DNA of 64,000 nucleotides from Bacteroidota bacterium (GCA_023399595.1 JAEWOR010000038.1:1-64000); one strand, 5' to 3'; shown: positions 8,691-17,463, counted from the stretch's first letter. Numbers and translations: made by a program. Notes: a model not told the origin generated them from the letters alone.

Positions 8691-8722
8691 CAAAGATACC
8701 AAAAAAACATAAAAAACAACAA
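8691..8722 (-). promoter_or_regulatory. accB promoter (TTG / TATCTTTG)
   Basis: On the minus strand, TATCTTTG (complement of CAAAGATA, 8691-8698) is preceded by TTG at 8717-8719 with an 18-bp spacer (a second TTG at 8720-8722 gives 21 bp). This fits the Bacteroidetes TTG-N17-23-TAnnTTTG consensus. The predicted leader of accB is about 20 nt. Confidence 0.75.
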
Positions 8723-8723
8723 A

Positions 8724-8757
8724 AAACCACTCGTTTTATATGAAATCGAGTGGTTTT
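8724..8757 (-). terminator. terminator after rpmF
   Basis: AAACCACTCG (8724-8733) pairs with CGAGTGGTTT (8747-8756). On the minus strand it is followed by TTTTTTG. It separates the pdxA-DUF177-rpmF group from accBC. Confidence 0.8.
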
Positions 8758-8792
8758 TGTATTGAAATAAGGTTTTTTCTATTGAAAAGCTC

Positions 8793-8996
8793 TTAGTTTT
8801 CTTCAGTAGTTTCTACTTCTTTTTCTAATACTACTTTTCCTCTGTAGTATAGTTTTCCTTCATGCCAATGAGCTCTGTGATAAAGGTGTAATTCGCCAGT
8901 TGTAGCATCTTTAGCCAATTGAGGAGCTACTGCTTTGTAGTGAGTTCTTCTCTTGTCTCTTCTTGTAGACGATTGTCTTCTTTTAGGATGTGCCAT
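8793..8996 (-). CDS. rpmF: 50S ribosomal protein L32
   Basis: 67 residues beginning MAHPKRRQSSTRRDKRRTHY, the strongly conserved basic N-terminus of L32, with the usual short length. The C-terminus is acidic. Cysteine zinc ligands are absent, as is common in this group. It follows the DUF177 gene at a 62-bp distance. The pair DUF177 (YceD)-rpmF is widely conserved and precedes fatty-acid synthesis genes, here accBC. Confidence 0.97.
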   Translation of the reverse strand: MAHPKRRQSSTRRDKRRTHYKAVAPQLAKDATTGELHLYHRAHWHEGKLYYRGKVVLEKEVETTEEN

Positions 8997-9058
8997 TTTC
9001 TTGTACTTTTATTTTTGATGAGTGATGAGAGACTTTCATCTGCTCATCTAAATTATTA

Positions 9059-9583
9059 TTAATTATTATTTCTTAATTTCTTTAATGCTTCCCAACGGGG
9101 ATCGCTATTTTGTTCCTCTTCTTTTTCAATTTCTTTTGGACTGAATTTTTCAAGAATTTCTAAGTCTTCTTTTTTTACATTAGGGGATAATTTTTTCATG
9201 GGGATTGATAAAACCACATTTTCATATATCAACTGTGCAATATTAAAATCATGAGAGTTAATAGGGATAGTGATTACATCTTCCTCACTATCGTCATATT
9301 CTTCTCCAAATTTTACTAAGACTTTAATTTCATTTTCAATAGGGTGGGTAAAATCTTCGTTGGTGATATCACAAACCAAATCTACCGTTCCTTTTGTAGA
9401 AATAACCACTTCTAAAAAAGTTGAATGCTTATCTAAAAGTACGTCAACCTTTATTTTAGGGTTTGTAAACTCTTGTTCAGTGTCAAATAATTGAAAGAAC
9501 TCCTTATCTGTCTCAAATTGGAAGTTGTGTTTTCCGTTTTTAAGCCCGGAAAAGCTGATGTCGTAATTTCTTAGCTTGTCCAT
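9059..9583 (-). CDS. DUF177 (YceD-like) protein
   Basis: 174 residues from ATG at 9583 (MDKLRNYDISFSGLK). The longer frame up to 9625 adds an unlikely tail rich in Lys/Cys/Phe. Family features are the VDLVCDITNEDFTHPI segment in place of the usual cysteine-rich motif and the C-terminal SPNVKKEDLEI / DPRWEALKKL. YceD homologues have been linked to 23S rRNA metabolism, and the gene nearly always sits before rpmF. A TATTTTTG box on the minus strand (9596-9603) ends 13 nt before the ATG. Confidence 0.9.
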   Translation of the reverse strand: MDKLRNYDISFSGLKNGKHNFQFETDKEFFQLFDTEQEFTNPKIKVDVLLDKHSTFLEVVISTKGTVDLVCDITNEDFTHPIENEIKVLVKFGEEYDDSEEDVITIPINSHDFNIAQLIYENVVLSIPMKKLSPNVKKEDLEILEKFSPKEIEKEEEQNSDPRWEALKKLRNNN

Positions 9584-9658
9584 AAAATGAGTGTGCAAAA
9601 ATATGCATTTTTTTTTATATAACAAATTATTTTCAAAAACAAAGTTTGTTTTTGTTTT

Positions 9659-10750
9659 TTATCCCTCTTGTTCTGTTGGTAAATCTTCGTCAATACCGTT
9701 GTCTGAGGGCATTTTGCGTGGTCTTAGCCTATTTTCTATCAGTTCTTTATATTCTGATCTATTTTTAAAAATACTAACCGCAGTAAAAATAGCTTCTTTA
9801 AAACTGTTTTCATCTGCCATATTTTTTCCTGCAATATCATAGGCTGTTCCATGGTCTGGCGAGGTTCTGATAAAAGGCATGGCAGCTGTGTAGTTTACAC
9901 CGTCTTCATAAGATATTGTTTTAAAAGGAGCTAAGCCTTGATCGTGGTACATTGCTAAAACGCCATCGTATGCCTTATATTTGGAAGGTTGAAAAAAGCT
10001 GTCTGCAGGAAAAGGACCAAAAGCTAAAACTCCAGAATCAAATAATTCTTTAATTGCGGGTTCTATAATTTCTATTTCTTCTTTTCCAATAAGTCCTCCA
10101 TCTCCTGCGTGCGGATTGAGTCCTAAAACTGCAATTTTTGGTTTTTGAATGCAGAAATCCTCAATTAAACATTGGTTTAAAGCTTTTACCTGCTTCTTAA
10201 TTTTTTCTTTTGAAATATTTTGCGGGATTTCAGCAACAGGAATATGATGAGTGGAAACTGCAACTTTTAAATCATCGGTCACTAAAAACATTAATCCGTT
10301 TTTACCGAATTTTTCTTCTAAATAACCAGTGTGGCCTGCGTGTTTGAAACCCATTTTCACCATTTCGTCTTTGTTGATAGGTGCAGTTACCAAAACATCA
10401 ATTTCCTCATTCATTAAGGCGTTTGTAGCTGCTTCTAACGAGTCGATTGCCATTTTAGTGGATTCTTCTGTGGGATTTCCTAAATCTACATTCACGTTTT
10501 CTTTGGTAAGGTTTACCATATTAATTTTTCCATTTTGTGCTTGTGAAGCCTCTGTAATATAGTTGAAATTTAGATTAAGTTTAAAAATATTCTTTTGATA
10601 GGTGAAAAGTTTGCCCGATCCAAAAATAATGGGAGTGAAAAAATCTGTAATGCTTTTGTCTTTAAGAGATTTCATGATGATTTCAGGGCCAATTCCATTA
10701 AAATCACCAATTGAAATTCCTACTCTTACTTTATGGTGTTTTGAGCTCAT
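9659..10750 (-). CDS. pdxA: 4-hydroxythreonine-4-phosphate dehydrogenase
   Basis: 363 residues. It oxidises 4-phosphohydroxy-L-threonine in the DXP-dependent pyridoxal-phosphate pathway. Landmarks are GISIGDFNGIGPEIIMK at the N-terminus, metal-ligand histidines in HAGHTGYLEE, LGLNPHAGDGGLIG and MYHDQGLAPFKT, and RTSPDHGTAYDIAG near the end. Length matches the family. It is the first gene of the leftward group with DUF177 and rpmF. Its -7 element overlaps the region of the opposing ribE promoter. Confidence 0.96.
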   Translation of the reverse strand: MSSKHHKVRVGISIGDFNGIGPEIIMKSLKDKSITDFFTPIIFGSGKLFTYQKNIFKLNLNFNYITEASQAQNGKINMVNLTKENVNVDLGNPTEESTKMAIDSLEAATNALMNEEIDVLVTAPINKDEMVKMGFKHAGHTGYLEEKFGKNGLMFLVTDDLKVAVSTHHIPVAEIPQNISKEKIKKQVKALNQCLIEDFCIQKPKIAVLGLNPHAGDGGLIGKEEIEIIEPAIKELFDSGVLAFGPFPADSFFQPSKYKAYDGVLAMYHDQGLAPFKTISYEDGVNYTAAMPFIRTSPDHGTAYDIAGKNMADENSFKEAIFTAVSIFKNRSEYKELIENRLRPRKMPSDNGIDEDLPTEQEG

Positions 10751-10756
10751 TTTAGC

Positions 10757-10787
10757 TATCTTTGAATTTTAATAATTTACAAATTTA
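10757..10787. promoter_or_regulatory. overlapping divergent -7 elements of pdxA and ribE
   Basis: Plus-strand TATCTTTG at 10757-10764 would direct ribE (ATG at 10801). Minus-strand TAAATTTG at 10780-10787 would direct pdxA (ATG at 10750). Predicted start points lie a few bases beyond each box, so the two transcripts would overlap at their 5' ends by under 10 nt. No convincing -33 TTG is seen for either, so this is a moderate call. Confidence 0.5.
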
Positions 10788-10800
10788 GCAAAATAATAAT

Positions 10801-11391
10801 ATGTTTACAGGAATAATTGAAGCGGTAGGTGTAGTAGATAATATTCAGAATGATGGAGGGAATATTCATTTTACATTGTCATGTCCTTTTAACCAAGAGT
10901 TGAAAGTTGACCAAAGCTTGGCTCATAATGGCTGTTGCTTAACGGTTGTTGAAGTAAAAGAAGATCAATATATAGTTACGGCTATTAACGAAACACTAGA
11001 AAAAACAAATCTAGGGGCTTGGGGAAAAGGAACAGTGGTGAATTTGGAACGTTGCATGACGATGAACGGTAGACTGGATGGGCATATTGTTCAAGGGCAT
11101 GTAGACCACACAGGTTTTGTTAAGTCTATTGAAAATAAAGACGGGAGTTTTTTAGTGACAATAGAATATGATGCTTCGAATTCTGATTTTGTAACTGTTC
11201 CGCAAGGTTCTATTACTGTGAACGGAATTAGTTTAACGGTGGCCAAAAGTGAAGAAAATGCTTTCTCAGTGGCAATAATTCCTTATACTTGGGAGTTTAC
11301 TAATATGCAATATCTAAAAATGGGTGATCAGGTGAATCTTGAATTTGATATTATTGGAAAATATGTTTCCAAACTAATGAATAAAAAATAA
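10801..11391 (+). CDS. ribE: riboflavin synthase, alpha subunit
   Basis: 196 residues with the invariant N-terminus MFTGIIEAVG. It converts two 6,7-dimethyl-8-ribityllumazines to riboflavin and a pyrimidinedione. Two tandem lumazine-binding barrels are visible: HNGCCLTVVEV and LERCMTMNGRLDGHIVQGHVDHTG in the first, SITVNGISLTVA and IIPYTWEFTNM in the second. The stop codon directly abuts the ATG of the histidine kinase gene, indicating coupled expression. The 50-bp upstream gap is too short for an FMN riboswitch. Confidence 0.96.
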   Translation: MFTGIIEAVGVVDNIQNDGGNIHFTLSCPFNQELKVDQSLAHNGCCLTVVEVKEDQYIVTAINETLEKTNLGAWGKGTVVNLERCMTMNGRLDGHIVQGHVDHTGFVKSIENKDGSFLVTIEYDASNSDFVTVPQGSITVNGISLTVAKSEENAFSVAIIPYTWEFTNMQYLKMGDQVNLEFDIIGKYVSKLMNKK

Positions 11392-12846
11392 ATGTATAGC
11401 CAAAAATACAAAGGTTACAGTCTTAGAAGTAAAATTTTCTTTGGTTTCTTACTAATATGCATGTTAAGTATTGTGGGATCATCTGTGCTGTCTTACATTA
11501 TTCTGAAAAATAATGCTATAAGTCAAAGCAAAACAGACCAACAAAACAAAACAGAAGCGTTAAGAACCGCTTTTGACTATGCAATAAGTCATTCTGAAAC
11601 TAAAACAACAGACATTAAAAGAATTCTTGCTAATGATATCTATGAAATTGCGGATGTTTCTAAACATGACGTAATGGTCTATGATTTAGATGGTAAGTAT
11701 TTACTATCTAATAGAGATGAAAATTTAGTAAAACAAAAATTTGTTCCCAAAGAAATTATTTTTCATCTATTGAATAATAACACCAGATATGACGTTGAAA
11801 GTTATGATGATAAATTAAACGCAAATGTGGTTTCTTCATTCATGTTGCTAAGAAACAATATGTTAGAGCCTATTGGTATTATTTGTTTTGATTCATATCA
11901 TAGTGATTCGTCTTACATGGATGTTTTTAATAAATATACCAAGTATGTCGTTATTATAAATGTTTTTATCATTATTTTTAGTATATGGTTAAGTTGGATT
12001 ATTTCTAAAAATATGGTGAAAACCATTACTACTTTCTCGGAAATGATTGCAAAAATCACCTTATTTAATAAAGATTTAAGACCTATTCGATATTATAAAA
12101 ATGATGAACTCAACTCTTTGGTGAAGTCTTATAACAGAATGATTCTTCAAATTCAGGATCAAAGAGAAAGGTTAAGTGTTACGGAAAGGGAACATGCTTG
12201 GCGAGAAATGGCTAAACAAGTGGCGCATGAAGTTAAAAATCCACTTACTCCCATGAAGTTGAAAATGCAAAATTTTGAAAGAAAGTTTGACCCCAATGAT
12301 CCCGAAATCAGAAATAAAGTTAAGGATCTTAGTAAAGCCATGATTGAGCAAATTGATCTAATTGCTACAGTAGCTTCGGCCTTTTCTCAGTTTGCACAGC
12401 TTCCAGAGAAGGAAAATACGGTTTTTAACTTGAATAAAGAAGTTGACGATATTATAAGAATTTTTAATGATGATAAGGTTTTTCTGCATTCCAATAAGGA
12501 GGACATTATGATTAATATGGATAAAATTTACCTTAATCGTATTATTACCAATTTGGTTACCAATGCACTTCAGGCTGCCGATGATTATAGACCAGTGATA
12601 GTGAATGTGGATCTCGAATTGATTAATAAGAGGGTGGTTATTATTGTACAAGATAATGGAAAAGGTATTCCTGACGATATGTATGAAAGGATTTTCGAGC
12701 CGAGTTTTACATCAAAAAGTAGTGGAATGGGACTTGGTTTAACGATGGTGAAAAAAATGATCGAAGACTATAAAGGAGAAATAAAAGTTCAATCTAGACT
12801 TGGAGTAGGAACAAGATTCACTATTTCATTGCCAACAAATATTTAA
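11392..12846 (+). CDS. membrane sensor histidine kinase (NtrY-like)
   Basis: 484 residues. Two transmembrane helices (about 15-37 and 184-205) enclose a periplasmic sensor domain of about 145 residues. A HAMP-like linker follows, then the dimerisation/phosphoacceptor helix WREMAKQVAHEVKNPLTPMK with His279, as in NtrY-type kinases. The ATPase domain has NLVTNALQAA (N box), DNGKGIP (G1) and GMGLGLTMVKKM (G2). No response regulator is adjacent, so it is an orphan kinase. Ligand and target are unknown. It begins immediately after the ribE stop. Confidence 0.93.
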   Translation: MYSQKYKGYSLRSKIFFGFLLICMLSIVGSSVLSYIILKNNAISQSKTDQQNKTEALRTAFDYAISHSETKTTDIKRILANDIYEIADVSKHDVMVYDLDGKYLLSNRDENLVKQKFVPKEIIFHLLNNNTRYDVESYDDKLNANVVSSFMLLRNNMLEPIGIICFDSYHSDSSYMDVFNKYTKYVVIINVFIIIFSIWLSWIISKNMVKTITTFSEMIAKITLFNKDLRPIRYYKNDELNSLVKSYNRMILQIQDQRERLSVTEREHAWREMAKQVAHEVKNPLTPMKLKMQNFERKFDPNDPEIRNKVKDLSKAMIEQIDLIATVASAFSQFAQLPEKENTVFNLNKEVDDIIRIFNDDKVFLHSNKEDIMINMDKIYLNRIITNLVTNALQAADDYRPVIVNVDLELINKRVVIIVQDNGKGIPDDMYERIFEPSFTSKSSGMGLGLTMVKKMIEDYKGEIKVQSRLGVGTRFTISLPTNI

Positions 12847-12847
12847 T

Positions 12848-13543
12848 ATGAAACCTTTTACGTTTAAAAATTTTGAAATTTCACAACATCAAAATGTCTT
12901 TAGGGTAGGAACAGATGGGGTAGTTTTAGGAGTAATTGCATCGGTGGATAATGCTCAAAATATTTTGGAAGTAGGAACTGGGACTGGATTTATTTCTTTA
13001 ATGTTGGCTCAAAGGAATCCTCAAGCTGAAATTTTAGCTTTAGATATAAATTCTCATGCCGTTCAAATGGCTTCTCAGAATTTTGCTAATTCTCCCTTTT
13101 CTGAGCGTTTGAAAGTTGTTAAACAGAATTTTAATGATTTTCTGTGGAACAATTCTTTTGATTTAATTATTTCTAACCCGCCATATTTTGAAGAATCGAC
13201 TTCTGAGAAAGATAAAATAGCACGTCAAACCATTGAGTTGAACTTTAAAGATTTAATAGAGAAGTCAGTTATGTTATTAAATGAAGGTGGAGCTTTTTCT
13301 GTTATTATTCCATTTGAATCAGGAGAAGAGTTTATTGATATTTGTTTTGAAAATAAGCTTTATTTAAAAAGGAAAGTAAATGTTTTCGGAATTAAAAAAA
13401 ACAAACCGAAAAGATTAGTTTTAGAGTTTTCAAAGCATAATCAAAAGGTGATTTCTGAAGATTTTATTATAGAAAAAAGTCCGAGACAATACTCGGACCA
13501 ATATCTTGAACTCACTAAAGAGTTTCATGTTTTTAATAAATGA
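12848..13543 (+). CDS. tRNA1(Val) A37 N6-methyltransferase (TrmN6-like)
   Basis: 231 residues. Class I methyltransferase with motif I ILEVGTGTGFISLMLAQ and the N6-adenine motif IISNPPYFEES (NPPY at 110-113). The N-terminal FKNFEISQHQNVFRVGTDGV is typical of the YfiC/TrmN6 group that modifies A37 of tRNA1-Val. It begins just after the kinase stop, forming a compact ribE-kinase-trmN6 operon. Its tRNA target is inferred from the family only. Confidence 0.88.
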   Translation: MKPFTFKNFEISQHQNVFRVGTDGVVLGVIASVDNAQNILEVGTGTGFISLMLAQRNPQAEILALDINSHAVQMASQNFANSPFSERLKVVKQNFNDFLWNNSFDLIISNPPYFEESTSEKDKIARQTIELNFKDLIEKSVMLLNEGGAFSVIIPFESGEEFIDICFENKLYLKRKVNVFGIKKNKPKRLVLEFSKHNQKVISEDFIIEKSPRQYSDQYLELTKEFHVFNK

Positions 13544-13584
13544 TAGAAGTTAGAAAAATACGAATACCTATTTTTCTGCTTGAA

Positions 13585-14298
13585 TTATTGTTCAAATAAT
13601 TCTGAAGTTTCTAACACCGTTACTTTCCCATCTTCGCATCTTATGGCTTCGCCAGGGAAGTTTTGGATCATATGATAATCGTGAGTGGCCATAACTACAG
13701 CAGCATTATTTTCGAAAGCTACTCTTTTTAAAAGAGACATAATTTCGTTAGAAGTTTCAGGATCTAAGTTTCCTGTAGGCTCATCCGCTAGAATTAATTC
13801 AGGATGATTAAGTAGGGCTCTTGCAATGGCAACACGTTGTTGTTCACCACCAGAAAGTTCATGAGGCATTTTATGTTTTTTGCTTTTCATGTTTACACTT
13901 CCCAATACTTCATTAATGCGGTCGTCTATTTTTGTTTTATCTGTCCAGCCTGTAGCTTCTAAAACAAATTTTAGGTTTTTTTCTACTGAACGATCGGGTA
14001 ATAATTGGAAATCTTGAAATACAATTCCCAGTTTTCTTCTTAATTCAGGGATGTCTGAAGAGCGCAATTTACTCAAATCGAAACCCACAACATTTCCTTG
14101 TCCACTCGCTAATGGAATGTGCCCGTAAAGGGTTTTTAATAGAGAACTTTTCCCAGAGCCTGTTTTGCCTATTAAATAACAAAATTTTCCTTTTTTTATG
14201 TGGAGTTCAACATTGTTAAGAACGGTGAAGTTTTTTTGGGCAATTTTAGCATTGCTCAAATTAACAATATTATCCCCTGTTTCGTTTCTGTGTGGCAT
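13585..14298 (-). CDS. FtsE-like ABC transporter ATPase
   Basis: About 237 residues from ATG at 14298. A TTG two codons upstream is less likely. Walker A LIGKTGSGKSS, Q-loop FQDFQLLPDRSV, signature LSGGEQQRVAIARAL, Walker B LILADEPTGNLD and switch MATHDYHM are all intact. The closest match by pattern is FtsE, which with membrane protein FtsX drives peptidoglycan hydrolase activation at division. No FtsX gene is adjacent, as is frequent in this phylum. A TATTTTTG box (minus strand, 14321-14328) lies about 22 nt upstream. Confidence 0.85.
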   Translation of the reverse strand: MPHRNETGDNIVNLSNAKIAQKNFTVLNNVELHIKKGKFCYLIGKTGSGKSSLLKTLYGHIPLASGQGNVVGFDLSKLRSSDIPELRRKLGIVFQDFQLLPDRSVEKNLKFVLEATGWTDKTKIDDRINEVLGSVNMKSKKHKMPHELSGGEQQRVAIARALLNHPELILADEPTGNLDPETSNEIMSLLKRVAFENNAAVVMATHDYHMIQNFPGEAIRCEDGKVTVLETSELFEQ

Positions 14299-14431
14299 TT
14301 TCAAAAAAATTATTGGAATTCAAAAATAGTATAAAACTTTAATAATTCTATTGTTTTTGGGAAATTTTAACAACAAAAAATGCCTGAAAAATAACTTTTC
14401 CAAGCATAAATTGTATATGATAATTCTGAGA

Positions 14432-14590
14432 TTATCTCTTCGCGCGTACTGCGCTCACAGTTAAACTCTTTCTGCCTTTAGCTCTTCTCGCAGCCAAAAC
14501 TCTTCTTCCGTTTGGCGTAGACATTCTTTCTCTGAAACCGTGCTTGTTTCTTCTCTTTCTCTCTGATGGTTGGAATGTTCTTTTACTCAT
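14432..14590 (-). CDS. rpmH: 50S ribosomal protein L34
   Basis: A 52-residue basic protein read from ATG at 14590 to TAA at 14432. It begins MSKRTFQPSERKRRNKHGFR and continues ERMSTPNGRRVLAARRAKGR, the invariant L34 pattern. It is preceded by one of the best promoters in the window. In most bacteria rpmH is beside rnpA and dnaA. Here it is flanked by the ftsE-like gene and a DHH phosphoesterase. Confidence 0.98.
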   Translation of the reverse strand: MSKRTFQPSERKRRNKHGFRERMSTPNGRRVLAARRAKGRKSLTVSAVRAKR

Positions 14591-14635
14591 TACTGATATG
14601 TTTAGTCCGTAATTATTGTTTTAATTTTCAGATTG

Positions 14636-14665
14636 CAAAGATATGTATTTTTTTATATCCTACAA
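14636..14665 (-). promoter_or_regulatory. rpmH promoter (TTG-N19-TATCTTTG)
   Basis: Minus-strand TATCTTTG at 14636-14643 with TTG at 14663-14665, spacer 19 bp, is a close fit to the Bacteroidetes primary-sigma consensus. Predicted rpmH leader is about 40 nt. Confidence 0.8.
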
Positions 14666-14787
14666 ATAAAATTCAACTTTTATAATTTAAAAATTTATTG
14701 TCTGTTATTTTTTATTTGCGAAATGCTTCTACGAACGTTTTTCAATCATAATTAAAACGCTATCTTTGAGCCTCTAAAAATTAGTTA

Positions 14788-15795
14788 ATGTTTACATCTC
14801 AAGAATTACAAGAAGTTTCTCAACTTTTGCAACCAGAAAATAGTATAGTTATTTTAACACACTATAATCCTGATGGTGATGCAATTGGTTCTTCTCTTGG
14901 TTTGAAACATTTTCTAACGGCTAAAGGGTTGAACGCAGAAGTGGTTGTTCCTAATGATTTTCCTAAATTTTTGAAATGGATGCCCGAAGCTAAAAAAATC
15001 ACTATTGCGGATTATAAAAAGCCAAAAGCGCGGGAGATGATCAATAATGCAGATGTTATCTTTTGTTTAGATTTTAACGCTTCACATCGTATTGGGAATA
15101 CGGTTGGTCCTTGGTTGGAAAAAGCTAGTGGAAAGAAAATATTAATAGATCATCATCAGCAACCAGATCATTTTGATTATGTGTATTCTGATACCAATGT
15201 TCCGGCAACTTGTCAAATGGTATATCATTTTATTCAAGCTTTAGGACAGGAGGATTTGGTGAATTTAGATATTGCAGAATGTCTTTATACTGGAATTATG
15301 ACGGATACAGGAGGCTTCAGGTTTAGATCTACAAGTGCTACAACTCATAGAATTGTTGCGGATTTAATTGAAAAAGGTGCTGATCCTGCTAAAATAAGTT
15401 CTAATACTTGGGATACTAATACGGTTTCAAGACTTCGCTTATTGTCTTTAATTCTGAATAGGATAGAAGTGGTAAAGAATGGCGAAGTGGCTATTTTATA
15501 CTTGAAAAGAGATGAATTGAAGAAATATGGTTTTGAAAAAGGAGATACCGAAGGTTTTGTGAATTATGGATTAAGTATTTTGGGAGTGAAAATGTCAGCA
15601 TTTTTTATGGAAGATTTATATGAAGATTTTATTAAAATTTCTTTCCGTTCTAAACATGCTATAGATGTGAATCAGTTTTCAAGGAAGTATTTTAATGGTG
15701 GAGGTCACATTAACGCAGCGGGAGGTAAGTATTTTAAGCCTATTTTGGAGACTATTGAAGATTTCAAAGAGAAAATAGAACAAGAACAATTTTAA
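14788..15795 (+). CDS. DHH/DHHA1 phosphoesterase (NrnA-like nanoRNase/pAp phosphatase)
   Basis: 335 residues. Metal-binding motifs in order are THYNPDGDAIGSSLG (DxD), FCLDFNAS, the DHH motif LIDHHQQPDHF and the DHHA1 glycine motif FNGGGHINAAGG near the C-terminus. NrnA-type enzymes degrade 2-5 nt RNAs and dephosphorylate pAp. The gene stands alone, with a TATCTTTG box at 14761-14768 and a bidirectional terminator directly after the stop. Confidence 0.9.
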   Translation: MFTSQELQEVSQLLQPENSIVILTHYNPDGDAIGSSLGLKHFLTAKGLNAEVVVPNDFPKFLKWMPEAKKITIADYKKPKAREMINNADVIFCLDFNASHRIGNTVGPWLEKASGKKILIDHHQQPDHFDYVYSDTNVPATCQMVYHFIQALGQEDLVNLDIAECLYTGIMTDTGGFRFRSTSATTHRIVADLIEKGADPAKISSNTWDTNTVSRLRLLSLILNRIEVVKNGEVAILYLKRDELKKYGFEKGDTEGFVNYGLSILGVKMSAFFMEDLYEDFIKISFRSKHAIDVNQFSRKYFNGGGHINAAGGKYFKPILETIEDFKEKIEQEQF

Positions 15796-15797
15796 AA

Positions 15798-15829
15798 TAA
15801 AAAACCGACCGCCGGTCGGTTTTTTTTAT
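15798..15829. terminator. bidirectional terminator between the DHH and patatin genes
   Basis: ACCGACC-GCC-GGTCGGT hairpin flanked by an A run on the left and a T run on the right, so it can stop the convergent genes from both sides. The patatin stop codon lies within its T tract. Confidence 0.9.
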
Positions 15830-16614
15830 TTTGAGTATCCTTTTTCTTCAAGGGTTTTGCAAGTGTATTCATAAACGATTTTCCACATATCTTCAATCCC
15901 CGATTTTTTAAACAAGCTGAATTTTGTCATTCCTGGAGGATCTAAAAAAATATCGCATAAACTCACTTTTGCGTATACAGAACTTGCAATGGCGAGGTGT
16001 AAAATCCTATCAAATTCTTTCACCAAGCTCATTTTCGTTAAGACGTCAAAACCTATAGAATTTACATGTGAACCAATAAGAATATCGCAATTGTCAATAA
16101 GAGGTTCAATAGGGAAATTGTCTAAAACACCACCATCCACATGAACTTCGTTGCCAATGCGAACTGGTGGAAAAACGAATGGAACGCTTGAGGAGGCTAA
16201 TAATATTTGAAATAAAGGTCCCTTAGAAAAGAAATTAATATTTCCTTTGGTCATTTCTGTGGTTGCTACATGCAAAGGGATTTTTAGACTGCTAAAATCA
16301 TCAACATCAAAATGAGCTTTTAGTAATCTCATGATGAAATTAGGGTTGAAAATTCCATTTTTGGAGAATTGAAAAGAGGTTCTGGTGAAAAAAGTGCTAC
16401 TTCTAACAATTTCCATCATCTCGTCAGGAGTTTTTCCTACGGAATAAAACGCTCCAACTATTGAGCCGGCACTTGTTCCCGAAATTATATCGGGTTTTAA
16501 ATGGTATTCTTCTAGAGCTTTAAGAACAGCAATGTGACCAATACCACGCATTCCTCCACCAGATAATGTTAAGCCAATTTTTGGTTTCTGTTTTTTTTTA
16601 GAAAAGAAGCTCAT
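15826..16614 (-). CDS. patatin-like phospholipase
   Basis: 262 residues. It has the complete catalytic set of bacterial patatins (RssA/YlbK type): oxyanion loop SGGGMRGIGH, nucleophile elbow SGTSAGSIVG (serine of GxSxG) and catalytic aspartate in VDGGVLDNFP. No signal peptide or surface-anchoring region is seen, and it is too short for a PlpD-type autotransporter, so a cytosolic lipid acyl hydrolase is inferred. The substrate is unknown. Confidence 0.9.
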   Translation of the reverse strand: MSFFSKKKQKPKIGLTLSGGGMRGIGHIAVLKALEEYHLKPDIISGTSAGSIVGAFYSVGKTPDEMMEIVRSSTFFTRTSFQFSKNGIFNPNFIMRLLKAHFDVDDFSSLKIPLHVATTEMTKGNINFFSKGPLFQILLASSSVPFVFPPVRIGNEVHVDGGVLDNFPIEPLIDNCDILIGSHVNSIGFDVLTKMSLVKEFDRILHLAIASSVYAKVSLCDIFLDPPGMTKFSLFKKSGIEDMWKIVYEYTCKTLEEKGYSK

Positions 16615-16655
16615 GAGAATATTTTAATTACTTATTAAATATACTAAATGTACAA

Positions 16656-17462
16656 TTAAGACTCATCACAATCTCTATCGATTTTTACAAATAAAGCGTT
16701 AAATTCATCATTCATTTTTTTGTCATGTATCAACCTTGTAAGGTTTTTGTTTACGCAATTTCCCCACCCGAATGTAATAAGGTCTATTGTTGCGTAGTCT
16801 TTCATGCGGTCGGAATTTAATCTTTCATGGAATTCGTTCATTATTCGTTCTGGGTTGGCGTTGTTTTTACTCATTTTCTCACGCAATTTCTTCCATTCAG
16901 AAATCATGTTTTCCTGATCTGTGTTTAAGGCCCATGCAAAATTATTACAGTCTTTGCTTAGTTTGTTATTAATGAGAATTGAAGGGTCTGAAAAAGCAGA
17001 AATTTCTGTTTTGTGAAATTCAAATTCAGCATCTAATTCTTTAAGGAGGGTTTTCTTTGCGTTGTTCCAGTATTCTGTGTCAACAACTTTTAGATTGTTG
17101 ATTTCTTCTTTTCTTAAACTGTAATCGTCGTTTAATTTTTTTAAAATTCTGTCTTTGTTGATGCGAACTTCTTCTAAATCTTTCAAAGAAAATACACTTT
17201 CCGTAGAGAGTAGTGTTCCGGATAACTGATACCAGATTTTATAGGTTCCATCCAGTTGTTCTTTGGAATATTTTGAGGTAGCGTAATGCCCTTTGTTTAA
17301 GCATAATTCTGTTGAGAATTTATAAATACTCAAGCTTACAGAATCTTTTTTGGTGATAATATTGTTTGAAATACTGTCTTTTTTAGGAGTAATTTCTGTT
17401 GTTTTTTCCTTTTTACAACTAGATAAAAATAAGACAAAAAATAGGAGTGAGGTTGTGCGCAT
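16656..17462 (-). CDS. lipoprotein of unknown function
   Basis: 268 residues. Signal peptide MRTTSLLFFVLFLSS is followed by a lipobox cysteine (Cys16) and a KKEK tail. The rest is mainly alpha-helical and charged, with a likely coiled region at about 105-150 and the cysteine-containing segments LCLNKGHYATSKYS and FGWGNCVNKN. I do not recognise a family. It sits 1 bp from the end of the alpha/beta hydrolase, so the two are probably co-transcribed. Confidence 0.75.
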   Translation of the reverse strand: MRTTSLLFFVLFLSSCKKEKTTEITPKKDSISNNIITKKDSVSLSIYKFSTELCLNKGHYATSKYSKEQLDGTYKIWYQLSGTLLSTESVFSLKDLEEVRINKDRILKKLNDDYSLRKEEINNLKVVDTEYWNNAKKTLLKELDAEFEFHKTEISAFSDPSILINNKLSKDCNNFAWALNTDQENMISEWKKLREKMSKNNANPERIMNEFHERLNSDRMKDYATIDLITFGWGNCVNKNLTRLIHDKKMNDEFNALFVKIDRDCDES

Positions 17463-17463
17463 A

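Noticed and set aside
8668..8730. N-terminal extension of AccB from the upstream ATG
   Set aside because: The extension would start upstream of the good TTG/TATCTTTG promoter and reads as a Cys/Phe-rich tail not known for BCCP.
10751..10800. FMN riboswitch before ribE
   Set aside because: Only 50 bp separate ribE from pdxA, too short for the conserved RFN structure, and no RFN motifs are visible.
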